Origin: JBKHBQ01 sp046542305
GTDB lineage: Bacteria; Bacteroidota; Bacteroidia; Bacteroidales; 4484-276
Assembly (NCBI GenBank): GCA_046542305.1
Contig: JBKHBQ010000231.1
Location: 1-6,343 of the forward strand
Length of the DNA: 6,343 nucleotides
Direction: 5' to 3'
In this document: positions 1 through 5,047 of the stretch, in pieces
Numbering within the stretch: position 1 is the stretch's first letter
Layout of the letters: each line of letters begins with the position of its first letter
Translations under genes and position numbers: made by a program
The notes under the pieces: generated by a model
Seen by the model: only the letters and a program-made list of their open reading frames with translations
Databases searched by the model: none
Told to the model about the DNA's origin: nothing

Positions 1-6
1 CCCTGC

Positions 7-711
7 TCACCTGCCTCCTTTATTCAGATGCTCCAGCAGCCGCCGCTTAATTTCCACGTTGCGGGTATCAACAATGTTGATCATTTTATCCACGGCCAGG
101 TCGAGGTATTTCTCAGGGACCTCTTTCACTTCGTCGTAGGTCATTCGGTTGTCGAGCCGCATATCGATCAGCACGTACTGGTCGTGATTTATGTTGAGGT
201 GGAGTTCTTTCATGGTTTTAACTGAAAAAATATGGTATCCCACAAAGGAGAAGAAACTCAGGGCATCGGGGTAATTCAGATAGGTGGCCAGTCCGTATTC
301 TTTCTTTTGCAGGAAACGGTAGCTTAAATCGTCATCGGGTGCAAATTTCCGGTTGATGACGATTAGAAAATCGGCATCCAGATTATGATCGAGTGCCGAA
401 AGCCACGCTTTGATTTGTTGCGAGGGCGCACCGAAGAAATTGTAAAAAGCCATCTTGTTCACGTACAACGGGGCTTCCACTTCAACCATTTCCATACCCG
501 AAGCTTCAAGCATCAGTTCGAGCTGTTCCACGGTGTATTTGCCATAGTCGAAAACATCTTTTTGAAAACTGGTGGCATAAAAACGGTTGCCATACACGTG
601 GGTCATGGAGCTGTCGAGCATGTTGGCAATGGCTACTTTTACAGGCTTTTCAGCCAGGGCAGATGTGGTTGTAGCTAAAACGACCAGTATGGGCAGAATG
701 AATTTTCTCAT
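7..711 (-). CDS. Secreted protein of unknown function (234 aa)
   Basis: I do not recognise this family. The N-terminus is a clear Sec signal peptide: a basic start (MRK), a hydrophobic core over about residues 4-17, and an A-L-A cleavage site predicting cleavage after residue 20, which leaves a mature protein of about 214 residues. There is no lipobox cysteine, no second membrane segment and no cysteine in the mature part, so a soluble periplasmic or exported protein is inferred. The mature chain is mixed alpha/beta, rich in aromatic residues (many Tyr and Phe), and ends in a charged helical region containing KRRLLEHLNK. The ATG at 711 is chosen because it begins the signal peptide exactly and follows an AT-rich leader with a good -7 box upstream. 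The stop is at 7-9, so the gene is complete. It is divergent from the ABC transporter, and nothing nearby explains its role. Confidence 0.85.
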   Translation of the reverse strand: MRKFILPILVVLATTTSALAEKPVKVAIANMLDSSMTHVYGNRFYATSFQKDVFDYGKYTVEQLELMLEASGMEMVEVEAPLYVNKMAFYNFFGAPSQQIKAWLSALDHNLDADFLIVINRKFAPDDDLSYRFLQKKEYGLATYLNYPDALSFFSFVGYHIFSVKTMKELHLNINHDQYVLIDMRLDNRMTYDEVKEVPEKYLDLAVDKMINIVDTRNVEIKRRLLEHLNKGGR

Positions 712-750
712 TTCAGTTTTGTGATGTTAGTTTTCTGGAAACAATAGCCG

Positions 751-758
751 CAAAATTA
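751..758 (-). promoter_or_regulatory. Bacteroidetes-type -7 box for the secreted-protein gene
   Basis: Read on the minus strand this is TAATTTTG, a full match to the Bacteroidetes sigma -7 consensus TAnnTTTG. It lies about 40 bases upstream of the ATG at 711, leaving a leader of roughly 30 bases. No clean TTTG -33 element is visible about 20 bases further upstream, only T-rich sequence, so the call rests on one box plus position. Confidence 0.5.
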
Positions 759-898
759 AGGATTTTGTTTACCGTAAAAACTTTTTAATAGGATACGATG
801 ATGAATCGGTTTTATTATTGTGCTGGTTTTCGGCGAGGTTACAATTGCTTTCAGGATCAAAAGTACACAGGGCCTGCTACAAAACCCAGTTTAAAATG

Positions 899-1158
899 CC
901 ACTAAGGTACGAAGGCACAAAAAATTCACGAAGTTCCCTATGATTATTACTCCGTTCGGGAAGCATTTGCTTCGCTGATATTTGCGCAATATTCACTGCT
1001 TCACAAAATATAAATCTTGTGTCGTAAACCTGCCCTCGCCTGTGGCTCATCCCGCTTCGTCCAATTGAGCCGAGCATGACGGTTGCTTCGGCAAGCGTGA
1101 GTGTTTCAATCAAGTAAAACTTAAGTTTCAGCAATCAAGCTAAATAATTACCACTAAG
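899..1158. repeat. Non-coding stretch resembling a decayed dispersed repeat
   Basis: This part of the 547-base intergenic region has no convincing gene. It begins with short near-repeats, CCACTAAGG then TACGAAGG then CAC (899-918), with another CACGAAG at 927-933, and CCACTAAG recurs at 1151-1158. It also holds a small hairpin (GAAGC/GCTTC, 960-973). Reiterated CACTAAGG/CACGAAGG words are, from memory, a common intergenic motif in Bacteroidetes and other phyla, of unknown function. Whether 899-1158 is one repeat unit bounded by the two CCACTAAG words is a guess. An 85-codon minus-strand ORF spans most of it and is probably incidental. Confidence 0.3.
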
Positions 1159-1237
1159 ATGTATGGCAAAGCAGGATAATTTGGTAAGGCATTTTGCAGC
1201 TTCTGACGAAATGCACAACCATTTCGCCTTAATTCCG

Positions 1238-1245
1238 TTAATTTG
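1238..1245 (+). promoter_or_regulatory. Candidate -7 promoter box for the ABC transporter gene
   Basis: TTAATTTG matches TAnnTTTG at five of the six fixed positions and lies 13 bases before the ATG at 1259. Its position inside the longer possible reading frame (ATG 1163) argues for translation from 1259. A TTTC at 1222-1225 is only a poor match to a -33 TTTG. The very short leader makes the call tentative. Confidence 0.35.
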
Positions 1246-1258
1246 CCAAAACAATTGC

Positions 1259-3061
1259 ATGGCGCGATATCATCATCAGGAATCCACAGAAAGAGACACA
1301 CCCAAAAAGAAAGTCACCCGCGAAGGGCTGAAGCGGCTGATGCGGCTTTTCAGGTTCATCCGTCCGCAGAAATACACCTTCGTTACCGGAATGATATTCC
1401 TGGTGCTTTCCAGCCTGACCACGCTGGTATTTCCTGCGCTACTCGGCGATCTGCTCGACGCCGCCGACAGTCGGACCATGGAACAGATCAACCGCATCGG
1501 GTGGATTCTCGTGGGGGTTTTCGTGTTTAATGCGGTGCTGTCGTATTTCAGGATTTACCTTTTTGCCGTGGTCACCGAAAAAACACTGGCGCTGCTGCGG
1601 CAAACCACTTACAGCCACCTGATCCGTTTACCGATGGCATTTTTCTCCGCACACCGCATCGGCGAACTCAACAGCCGCATTTCGGCGGATATCGCCCTGT
1701 TGCAGGAAACCTTTACCACCACCATCGCGCAGTTTGTCCGGCAAATCATCACCATTGTCGGGGGCATTGCCATCCTCACCGTGATTTCGCCGCAGCTTAC
1801 CCTGTTCATGCTGGCCATTGTGCCGGTGATCGCCATTGTGGCGCGGCTGTTCGGTACATTTATCCGTCGCCAGTCGAAGGATGCACAGCATAAGGTGGCC
1901 GAATCGAATACCATCGTGGAGGAAACCCTGCAGGCCATCAGCAACGTAAAAGCTTTTGCCAACGAGGCCTTCGAAACCCTGCGTTACAAAAGAAAGACGA
2001 ATGAGGTAATTGAAATTTCGCTGAAAGGCGCCAGATGGCGTGGTTTATTCGTGTCGTTTATTTTTCTGGCGATGTTCGGGTCTATCGTTGGAGTGATCTG
2101 GTACGGGGTGTACCTGGTGAACAGCGGCGCCGGAATCAGCCTGGGCGATCTTTTTAAGTTTGTTTTGTATACCGTTTTTATCGCCGGGTCGATCAGCGGC
2201 ATGGCCGATTTTTATTCGCAGATTCAAAAGGCCATCGGGGCCACCGAAAATCTAATGGATATCCTCGAAGAAACCCGCGAGCCCATTACCGCCCGCGTTG
2301 AGGCCGGCGAAACCTGCTGCCGCGGGGATGTGGCTTTCGAAAATGTTTCGTTCAGCTATCCCGGCCGTAAAAATGTGGTTGTGCTGAAGGATCTCGGTTT
2401 CCAGGTGAAACATGGTGAGAAAGTGGCGCTGGTGGGGCCGTCGGGTGCGGGAAAAACCACCATTGCCGCGCTGCTGTTCAGGTTTTACGATCCCGATAGC
2501 GGCCGGATCACCATCGATGGAAAATCGCTCCCGGATTTTGATCTTACAGCATTACGCAGCCGGTTGGCCATTGTGCCGCAGGAGGTGATCCTGTTTGGCG
2601 GCACCATCCGCGAAAACATCGAATACGGCAAACCCGGCGCCACGGATGACGAAATAGCCGCCGCCGCCCGGCAGGCCAATGCACTGGAATTTATCGAAAA
2701 TTTTCCTGAAGGGATGAGCACCCTCGTGGGTGACCGCGGCATCCAGCTATCGGGCGGGCAGCGGCAACGCATCGCCATAGCACGGGCCATTTTGAAAGAT
2801 CCCGACATCCTGATCCTTGACGAAGCTACCAGCTCACTCGACGCCGGCTCCGAACGCCTCGTGCAGGACGCGCTGGAAACGCTCATGAAAAACAGGACTT
2901 CCATTATCATCGCCCACCGCCTGTCGACCATCCGCAACGCCGACAAGATCATCGTGATCGACCGCGGCCGCGTTGTGGAATCCGGCAGCCACAATGAACT
3001 CATCGCCCGCGAAAACGGAATCTATAAAAACCTGAATGCGCTGCAGATGGAGGTGGGGTAG
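1259..3061 (+). CDS. ABCB/MsbA-type ABC half-transporter, fused permease-ATPase (600 aa)
   Basis: This is an inner-membrane exporter subunit expected to act as a homodimer that flips or extrudes a lipid or drug-like substrate; the substrate cannot be read from sequence. The transmembrane domain has six helices at about residues 41-63, 80-103, 161-176, 178-199, 263-287 and 296-318. The ATPase domain has every motif: A-loop Tyr367, Walker A GPSGAGKTT at 393-401 (Lys399), Q-loop Gln441, signature LSGGQ at 497-501, Walker B ILILDE at 517-522 with catalytic Glu522, D-loop SSLD at 525-528 and switch His553. The frame is open back to an ATG at 1163 (632 aa), but those extra 32 residues (MAKQDN...) look like translated leader, a promoter-like box lies within them, and 600 aa is the usual family length, so 1259 is preferred. 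From the D-loop to the stop the gene is duplicated downstream at 3952-4184. The 3' end present here may be recombinant, but the frame is intact and it is probably functional. Confidence 0.93.
   Translation: MARYHHQESTERDTPKKKVTREGLKRLMRLFRFIRPQKYTFVTGMIFLVLSSLTTLVFPALLGDLLDAADSRTMEQINRIGWILVGVFVFNAVLSYFRIYLFAVVTEKTLALLRQTTYSHLIRLPMAFFSAHRIGELNSRISADIALLQETFTTTIAQFVRQIITIVGGIAILTVISPQLTLFMLAIVPVIAIVARLFGTFIRRQSKDAQHKVAESNTIVEETLQAISNVKAFANEAFETLRYKRKTNEVIEISLKGARWRGLFVSFIFLAMFGSIVGVIWYGVYLVNSGAGISLGDLFKFVLYTVFIAGSISGMADFYSQIQKAIGATENLMDILEETREPITARVEAGETCCRGDVAFENVSFSYPGRKNVVVLKDLGFQVKHGEKVALVGPSGAGKTTIAALLFRFYDPDSGRITIDGKSLPDFDLTALRSRLAIVPQEVILFGGTIRENIEYGKPGATDDEIAAAARQANALEFIENFPEGMSTLVGDRGIQLSGGQRQRIAIARAILKDPDILILDEATSSLDAGSERLVQDALETLMKNRTSIIIAHRLSTIRNADKIIVIDRGRVVESGSHNELIARENGIYKNLNALQMEVG
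2829..3059 (+). repeat. Direct repeat copy 1: 3' end of the ABC transporter gene
   Basis: 231 bp running from the second base of the Thr codon before the D-loop to the T of the TAG stop. It matches 3952-4182 (offset 1123) at 225 of 231 positions. 2829-2973 is identical; the six differences are at 2974, 2983, 2995, 2998, 3025 and 3031, all third codon positions and all synonymous. Similarity ends abruptly on both sides. Confidence 0.97.
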
Positions 3062-3101
3062 CCAACCGCAATGACTACCATACTAAAAAGTGATAATTTC
3101 G

Positions 3102-3109
3102 TATCTTTA
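3102..3109 (+). promoter_or_regulatory. Candidate -7 promoter box for the toxin-antitoxin pair
   Basis: TATCTTTA matches TAnnTTTG except for the last base, in the context GTATCTTTAC typical of Bacteroidetes -7 regions. It lies 18 bases before ATG 3128 but downstream of the alternative ATG 3071, and so supports 3128 as the start. No TTTG -33 box is seen. If active, it gives the module a promoter independent of the transporter. Confidence 0.4.
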
Positions 3110-3127
3110 CCTTCAAATTCAAATGGT

Positions 3128-3454
3128 ATGCACACTTTAGGCTTCACAACAGAAAATCCCGACGATCTTAAACTGTTGGCATCACTTGCCGATCGTTTAG
3201 GGGTCAAATCCATTGATATCCGGAATGCGGAAATCATCGAATTGCTTCAGGAGGAAGAGCTGCGGCTTGAACTTGCGCTATATTTGTTTCAAAGCAACAG
3301 GATTTCAATGGGAAAGGCCAGTGCCTTATCTGGTTTGCATCAGTTTGATTTCCAAAAAATTCTTGCCGGGCGAAAAATCCCGATTCATTATGATACTGAA
3401 GATTTCAAAGATGACATCAAAACCTTAAACGAATCTGAAAGTGGTTATCATTAG
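3128..3454 (+). CDS. UPF0175-family antitoxin-like protein (108 aa)
   Basis: The C-terminal half (about residues 44-102) has the UPF0175 pattern: a helix of ELRLELALYLF type, then RISMGKASALSGLHQFDFQKIL, which resembles a helix-turn-helix, then a short P-I-H-Y segment and a D-F-K-D-D-I tail. Members are typically small proteins encoded directly upstream of DUF3368/PIN proteins and are regarded as antitoxins that bind the toxin and probably the operon DNA. The start at 3128 is preferred over ATG 3071 (127 aa) because the product then begins directly with the MHTLGFTTENPDDLKLL segment and a promoter-like box lies between the two ATGs. The stop is 14 bases inside the next gene, implying translational coupling. 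ATG 3071 lies only 9 bases after the transporter stop, so read-through from the transporter is also possible. Family assignment is fairly sure; activity is inferred. Confidence 0.8.
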   Translation: MHTLGFTTENPDDLKLLASLADRLGVKSIDIRNAEIIELLQEEELRLELALYLFQSNRISMGKASALSGLHQFDFQKILAGRKIPIHYDTEDFKDDIKTLNESESGYH

Positions 3455-3929
3455 TGATACTTCACCGGTTTCGAATTTACTGGTCCTCGGTAAACTTGAC
3501 ATATTGTATAAAACTGTAGGAGAAATTATTATTCCGCCAAAGGTATACCAGGAAATAATCGCACTCAAAAATTTTGGAATTGATACGCATGTCATTGAAA
3601 AATCATCCTGGATTTTGGTTCAGGAGCCAAAAGATATTGAATTGGTCAATCTTTACCTTTCAGTGCTTGATGAGGGAGAATCTGAAGCCATTGTTTTAGC
3701 ACAGGAACTTAATGCTGATTGGTTAATTATGGATGAGAAATTAGGGAGACAGTTTGCCAGGCAATTAAACATAAAAACCATCGGCTTATTAGGAGTTTTA
3801 ATCAAAGCCAAAAAAGAGGGAGTTGTAAATCTGATAAAACCGATCCTTGACGAATTGATCGAACAAGCAGGGTTTTGGATAGCTGATGATGTGTATCATC
3901 TGGTTCTGCAGGAAGCCGGTGAAAAGTAA
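3441..3929 (+). CDS. DUF3368/PIN-domain VapC-like toxin (162 aa)
   Basis: The protein has the layout of DUF3368, a PIN-fold family of probable metal-dependent ribonucleases. Visible features are the opening IISDTSP with Asp6, PPKVYQEI with Glu38, the LDEGESEAI motif with Glu80, and LIMDEKLGR with Asp98, which together supply the acidic residues expected of a PIN active site. They are followed by the family's usual GLLGVLIKAKKEG and a C-terminal IADDVYHLVLQEAGEK. Length is typical. The start is GTG at 3441, overlapping the antitoxin gene by 14 bases; no in-frame ATG lies near enough to keep the first catalytic Asp, and the overlap fits the common antitoxin-first order. By analogy with VapC it would cleave RNA when the antitoxin is lost; toxicity is not established for all DUF3368 members. 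The gene ends 22 bases before the second copy of the transporter 3' end. Confidence 0.85.
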   Translation: MVIISDTSPVSNLLVLGKLDILYKTVGEIIIPPKVYQEIIALKNFGIDTHVIEKSSWILVQEPKDIELVNLYLSVLDEGESEAIVLAQELNADWLIMDEKLGRQFARQLNIKTIGLLGVLIKAKKEGVVNLIKPILDELIEQAGFWIADDVYHLVLQEAGEK

Positions 3930-3951
3930 TATCCATTGACGGGCAAAGTTC

Positions 3952-4182
3952 CCAGCTCACTCGACGCCGGCTCCGAACGCCTCGTGCAGGACGCGCTGGA
4001 AACGCTCATGAAAAACAGGACTTCCATTATCATCGCCCACCGCCTGTCGACCATCCGCAACGCCGACAAGATCATCGTGATCGACCGCGGCCGCGTGGTG
4101 GAATCGGGCAGCCACAACGAGCTCATCGCCCGCGAAAACGGAATCTACAAAAATCTGAATGCGCTGCAGATGGAGGTGGGGT
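3952..4182 (+). repeat. Direct repeat copy 2: 3' end of the ABC transporter gene
   Basis: Partner of 2829-3059, in the same orientation, 97.4% identical over 231 bp. The differences relative to copy 1 lie at 4097, 4106, 4118, 4121, 4148 and 4154, all in the last 86 bp. The left edge falls 22 bases after the toxin stop and the right edge inside the stop codon. Confidence 0.97.
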
Positions 4183-4184
4183 GA
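3952..4184 (+). pseudogene. Orphan 3' fragment of the ABC transporter gene
   Basis: This encodes the last 76 residues of the transporter ATPase domain, from the D-loop SSLD through the switch histidine motif IIAHRLST to the C-terminus, with no amino-acid change from the complete copy and a TGA instead of TAG stop. It lacks the membrane domain, Walker A, Q-loop, signature and Walker B, so it cannot be an ATPase by itself. The frame runs back only to a TTG at 3936, giving a hypothetical 82-residue product with six foreign N-terminal residues; no ribosome site or promoter is evident. It is probably the original gene end displaced by the TA insertion, or less likely the duplicate. The absence of any frameshift or nonsense change suggests the event was recent. 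Confidence 0.85.
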
Positions 4185-4206
4185 AACCGGTTCAATTCAT
4201 CGGGAG

Positions 4207-4638
4207 TCAATTAGATTGTTCAATTTTCGATTTCCAGGCCGGAAACGCGCCTGAATTCGTTTTTGTTTTTGGTAACAAGGCAAAGTTGGTTTCGGCTTCG
4301 CTCAACGACCGGTTATCGTCCGTTGGCTGAGCGGAGCCGAAGCCAACGTGTGACGTTTCATTTAAGCATTTTGCCAATTCATGCAATTTCTCAGGCATTC
4401 CTTCTATTAAAGCTTCTTTTTTCTTACGGCTCCAACCTTGAACTTGTTTTTCTCTGTAAAAGGCTTTATCTATTCGGTCGAATTCTTCGAAATAGACTAG
4501 TTTTACAGGCAATCTTTTTTTAGTATGATTTGCTCCTTCACCTGCTTGATGTTGGCTTAGGCGTAGTTCCAAATTCTTGGTACTACCTGTATAATAACTA
4601 CCGTCCGAACATTCTAATATGTACATCCAACCTTTCAT
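4207..4638 (-). CDS. GIY-YIG (URI/YhbQ-like) endonuclease domain protein with C-terminal extension (143 aa)
   Basis: Residues 5-80 form a GIY-YIG nuclease domain of the small, stand-alone URI/YhbQ type. The two tyrosine motifs are MYIL (Tyr6) and YYTGST (Tyr15-Tyr16). They are followed by the conserved Arg26 and His30, and by the metal-binding Glu63 in REKQVQGW, then a lysine-rich helix. The cellular role of these small proteins is poorly known; DNA cleavage is assumed from the fold. The family normally ends near residue 80-100. Here about 60 further low-complexity residues follow, encoded across a palindrome at 4285-4347, so the tail looks like coding sequence gained from a REP-like insertion. 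The start at 4638 places the domain at the N-terminus. The gene is convergent with the orphan transporter fragment (22 bases between stops). Confidence 0.85.
   Translation of the reverse strand: MKGWMYILECSDGSYYTGSTKNLELRLSQHQAGEGANHTKKRLPVKLVYFEEFDRIDKAFYREKQVQGWSRKKKEALIEGMPEKLHELAKCLNETSHVGFGSAQPTDDNRSLSEAETNFALLPKTKTNSGAFPAWKSKIEQSN
4285..4347. repeat. REP-like imperfect palindrome inside the GIY-YIG gene
   Basis: The arms 4285-4312 and 4320-4347 are 28 bases each and complementary at 23 positions around a 7-base loop. The core reads GGCTTCGGCTCCGCTCAG on the minus strand, and GCTGAGCGGAGCCGAAGC on the plus strand. Such words recur, from memory, in dispersed palindromes of Bacteroidetes genomes. 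It lies in frame and encodes about residues 98-118 of the nuclease tail. The extended, GC-rich stem would fold stably in RNA or single-stranded DNA. Confidence 0.75.
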
Positions 4639-4649
4639 TTTATTGATGG

Positions 4650-4802
4650 TTAGTTTTCAGTTTTGCCAATCGGGAAATACCCCTTACGACACACATTTTG
4701 GTTAATACACCCGCTAAAATAAAACATTTCTGTATTCATTGCACAGGTAGAGGCCAGGATTTCTTTTAACAAGTTGCCATCAACTGTTGGATTCTCTGCC
4801 AT
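4650..4802 (-). CDS. Possible small ORF upstream of the GIY-YIG gene (50 aa)
   Basis: An ATG at 4802 opens a 50-codon frame (MAENPTVDGNLLKEILAS...) ending in TAA 11 bases before the GIY-YIG start, same strand. An in-frame TGA lies 9 bases upstream, so it cannot be longer. The product has three cysteines, no membrane segment and no family I recognise. A near-match to the -7 box (TAAATTGG on the minus strand, 4817-4824) lies 14 bases upstream. The length is well within chance. It could equally be the transcribed leader of the nuclease gene or a fragment of a decayed gene. Confidence 0.25.
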   Translation of the reverse strand: MAENPTVDGNLLKEILASTCAMNTEMFYFSGCINQNVCRKGYFPIGKTEN

Positions 4803-4860
4803 GGATGCTCACGCGCCCAATTTAAAAACGTCCAATCTTAAGAGATCGTTCGGATTTCCA

Positions 4861-4919
4861 CACTTTAAACTTTAGCTCACAGTAGTACATTTTAGCTCAC
4901 TTTAACCATTTTAGTCACT
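4861..4919. repeat. Iteron array with about 20-bp period, resembling an insertion-sequence end
   Basis: TTTAGCTCAC occurs exactly at 4871-4880 and 4891-4900, and a third unit lacking one base, CATTTTAGTCACT, occurs at 4907-4919 (compare CATTTTAGCTCACT at 4888-4901). CACTTTAA occurs at 4861-4868 and 4899-4906. Periods are 20 and about 19 bp. Multiple short direct repeats of this GTGAGCTAAA type resemble the transposase-binding repeats near the ends of IS21-family elements. No istA/istB genes or second end are in the window, so this would be a solo remnant. The repeats are directly visible; the IS assignment is inference. Confidence 0.5.
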
Positions 4920-4962
4920 CCCCCGTAATATTCCCGCTCTGTGTTCGTTCGCTCAAATGTAT

Positions 4963-4970
4963 TATTTTCG
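4963..4970 (+). promoter_or_regulatory. Weak -7 promoter candidate for gldF-gldG
   Basis: TATTTTCG matches TAnnTTTG apart from a C in place of the third T. It is 77 bases upstream of the gldF ATG. TTCG at 4944-4947 is a poor -33 match with spacing (15 bases) shorter than usual. Confidence 0.3.
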
Positions 4971-5047
4971 CAGCACGTTTTTAAGTGGTTACAATTCGCA
5001 TACCCTGAGGTTGCGGACTGGAGCCCTACATTAACTTAATCAAACTT

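Larger units (their letters stand above)
3060..4182 (+). mobile_element. Putative TA cassette bounded by direct repeats
   Basis: One unit of 1123 bp: the antitoxin-toxin pair plus one copy of the transporter 3' end. No transposase, integrase, terminal inverted repeat or obvious short target duplication is visible, so this is not a classical transposon. The arrangement is what a single crossover between a circular fragment carrying [transporter 3' end + TA] and the resident gene would leave: complete gene, insert, orphan 3' end. Recombination between the 231-bp repeats would restore a single transporter gene and release the TA as a circle. The insert is visibly more AT-rich than the transporter gene. 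Calling it mobile is inference. Confidence 0.45.
4803..5047. other. Intergenic region upstream of gldF
   Basis: No gene is supported here on either strand. Apart from the iteron array at 4861-4919 and a weak promoter candidate at 4963-4970, nothing structured is seen. The last 75 bases before gldF are presumably its leader. Confidence 0.6.

Noticed and set aside
385..678. Plus-strand ORF opposite the secreted-protein gene
   Set aside because: His/Phe-rich shadow without start context; the minus-strand gene has a signal peptide and promoter.
877..1134. 85-codon minus-strand ORF in the divergent intergenic region
   Set aside because: No recognisable domain, low-complexity repeat words within it, and no promoter or start context; treated as part of a possible decayed repeat.
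2485..3003. 172-codon ORF antisense to the ABC transporter
   Set aside because: A shadow of the GC-rich ATPase coding sequence; its composition (Ser/Arg/Met-rich) follows from the opposite strand's codons.
3896..4126. Minus-strand 76-codon ORF across the orphan fragment
   Set aside because: Antisense of the duplicated transporter end; its similarity to the antisense ORF at 2485-3003 is only the repeat itself.
4182..4215. Bidirectional terminator between the orphan fragment and the GIY-YIG gene
   Set aside because: Only the short ACCGGT palindrome is present; no stem long enough and no T-tract.
4861..4919. CRISPR array
   Set aside because: Units are about 10-14 bp with 6-10 bp between them; far too short for repeats and spacers, and no cas genes.
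5000..5030. tRNA-like GGTTGCGGACTGGAGCCC stretch before gldF
   Set aside because: No acceptor stem or cloverleaf arms can be formed around it.
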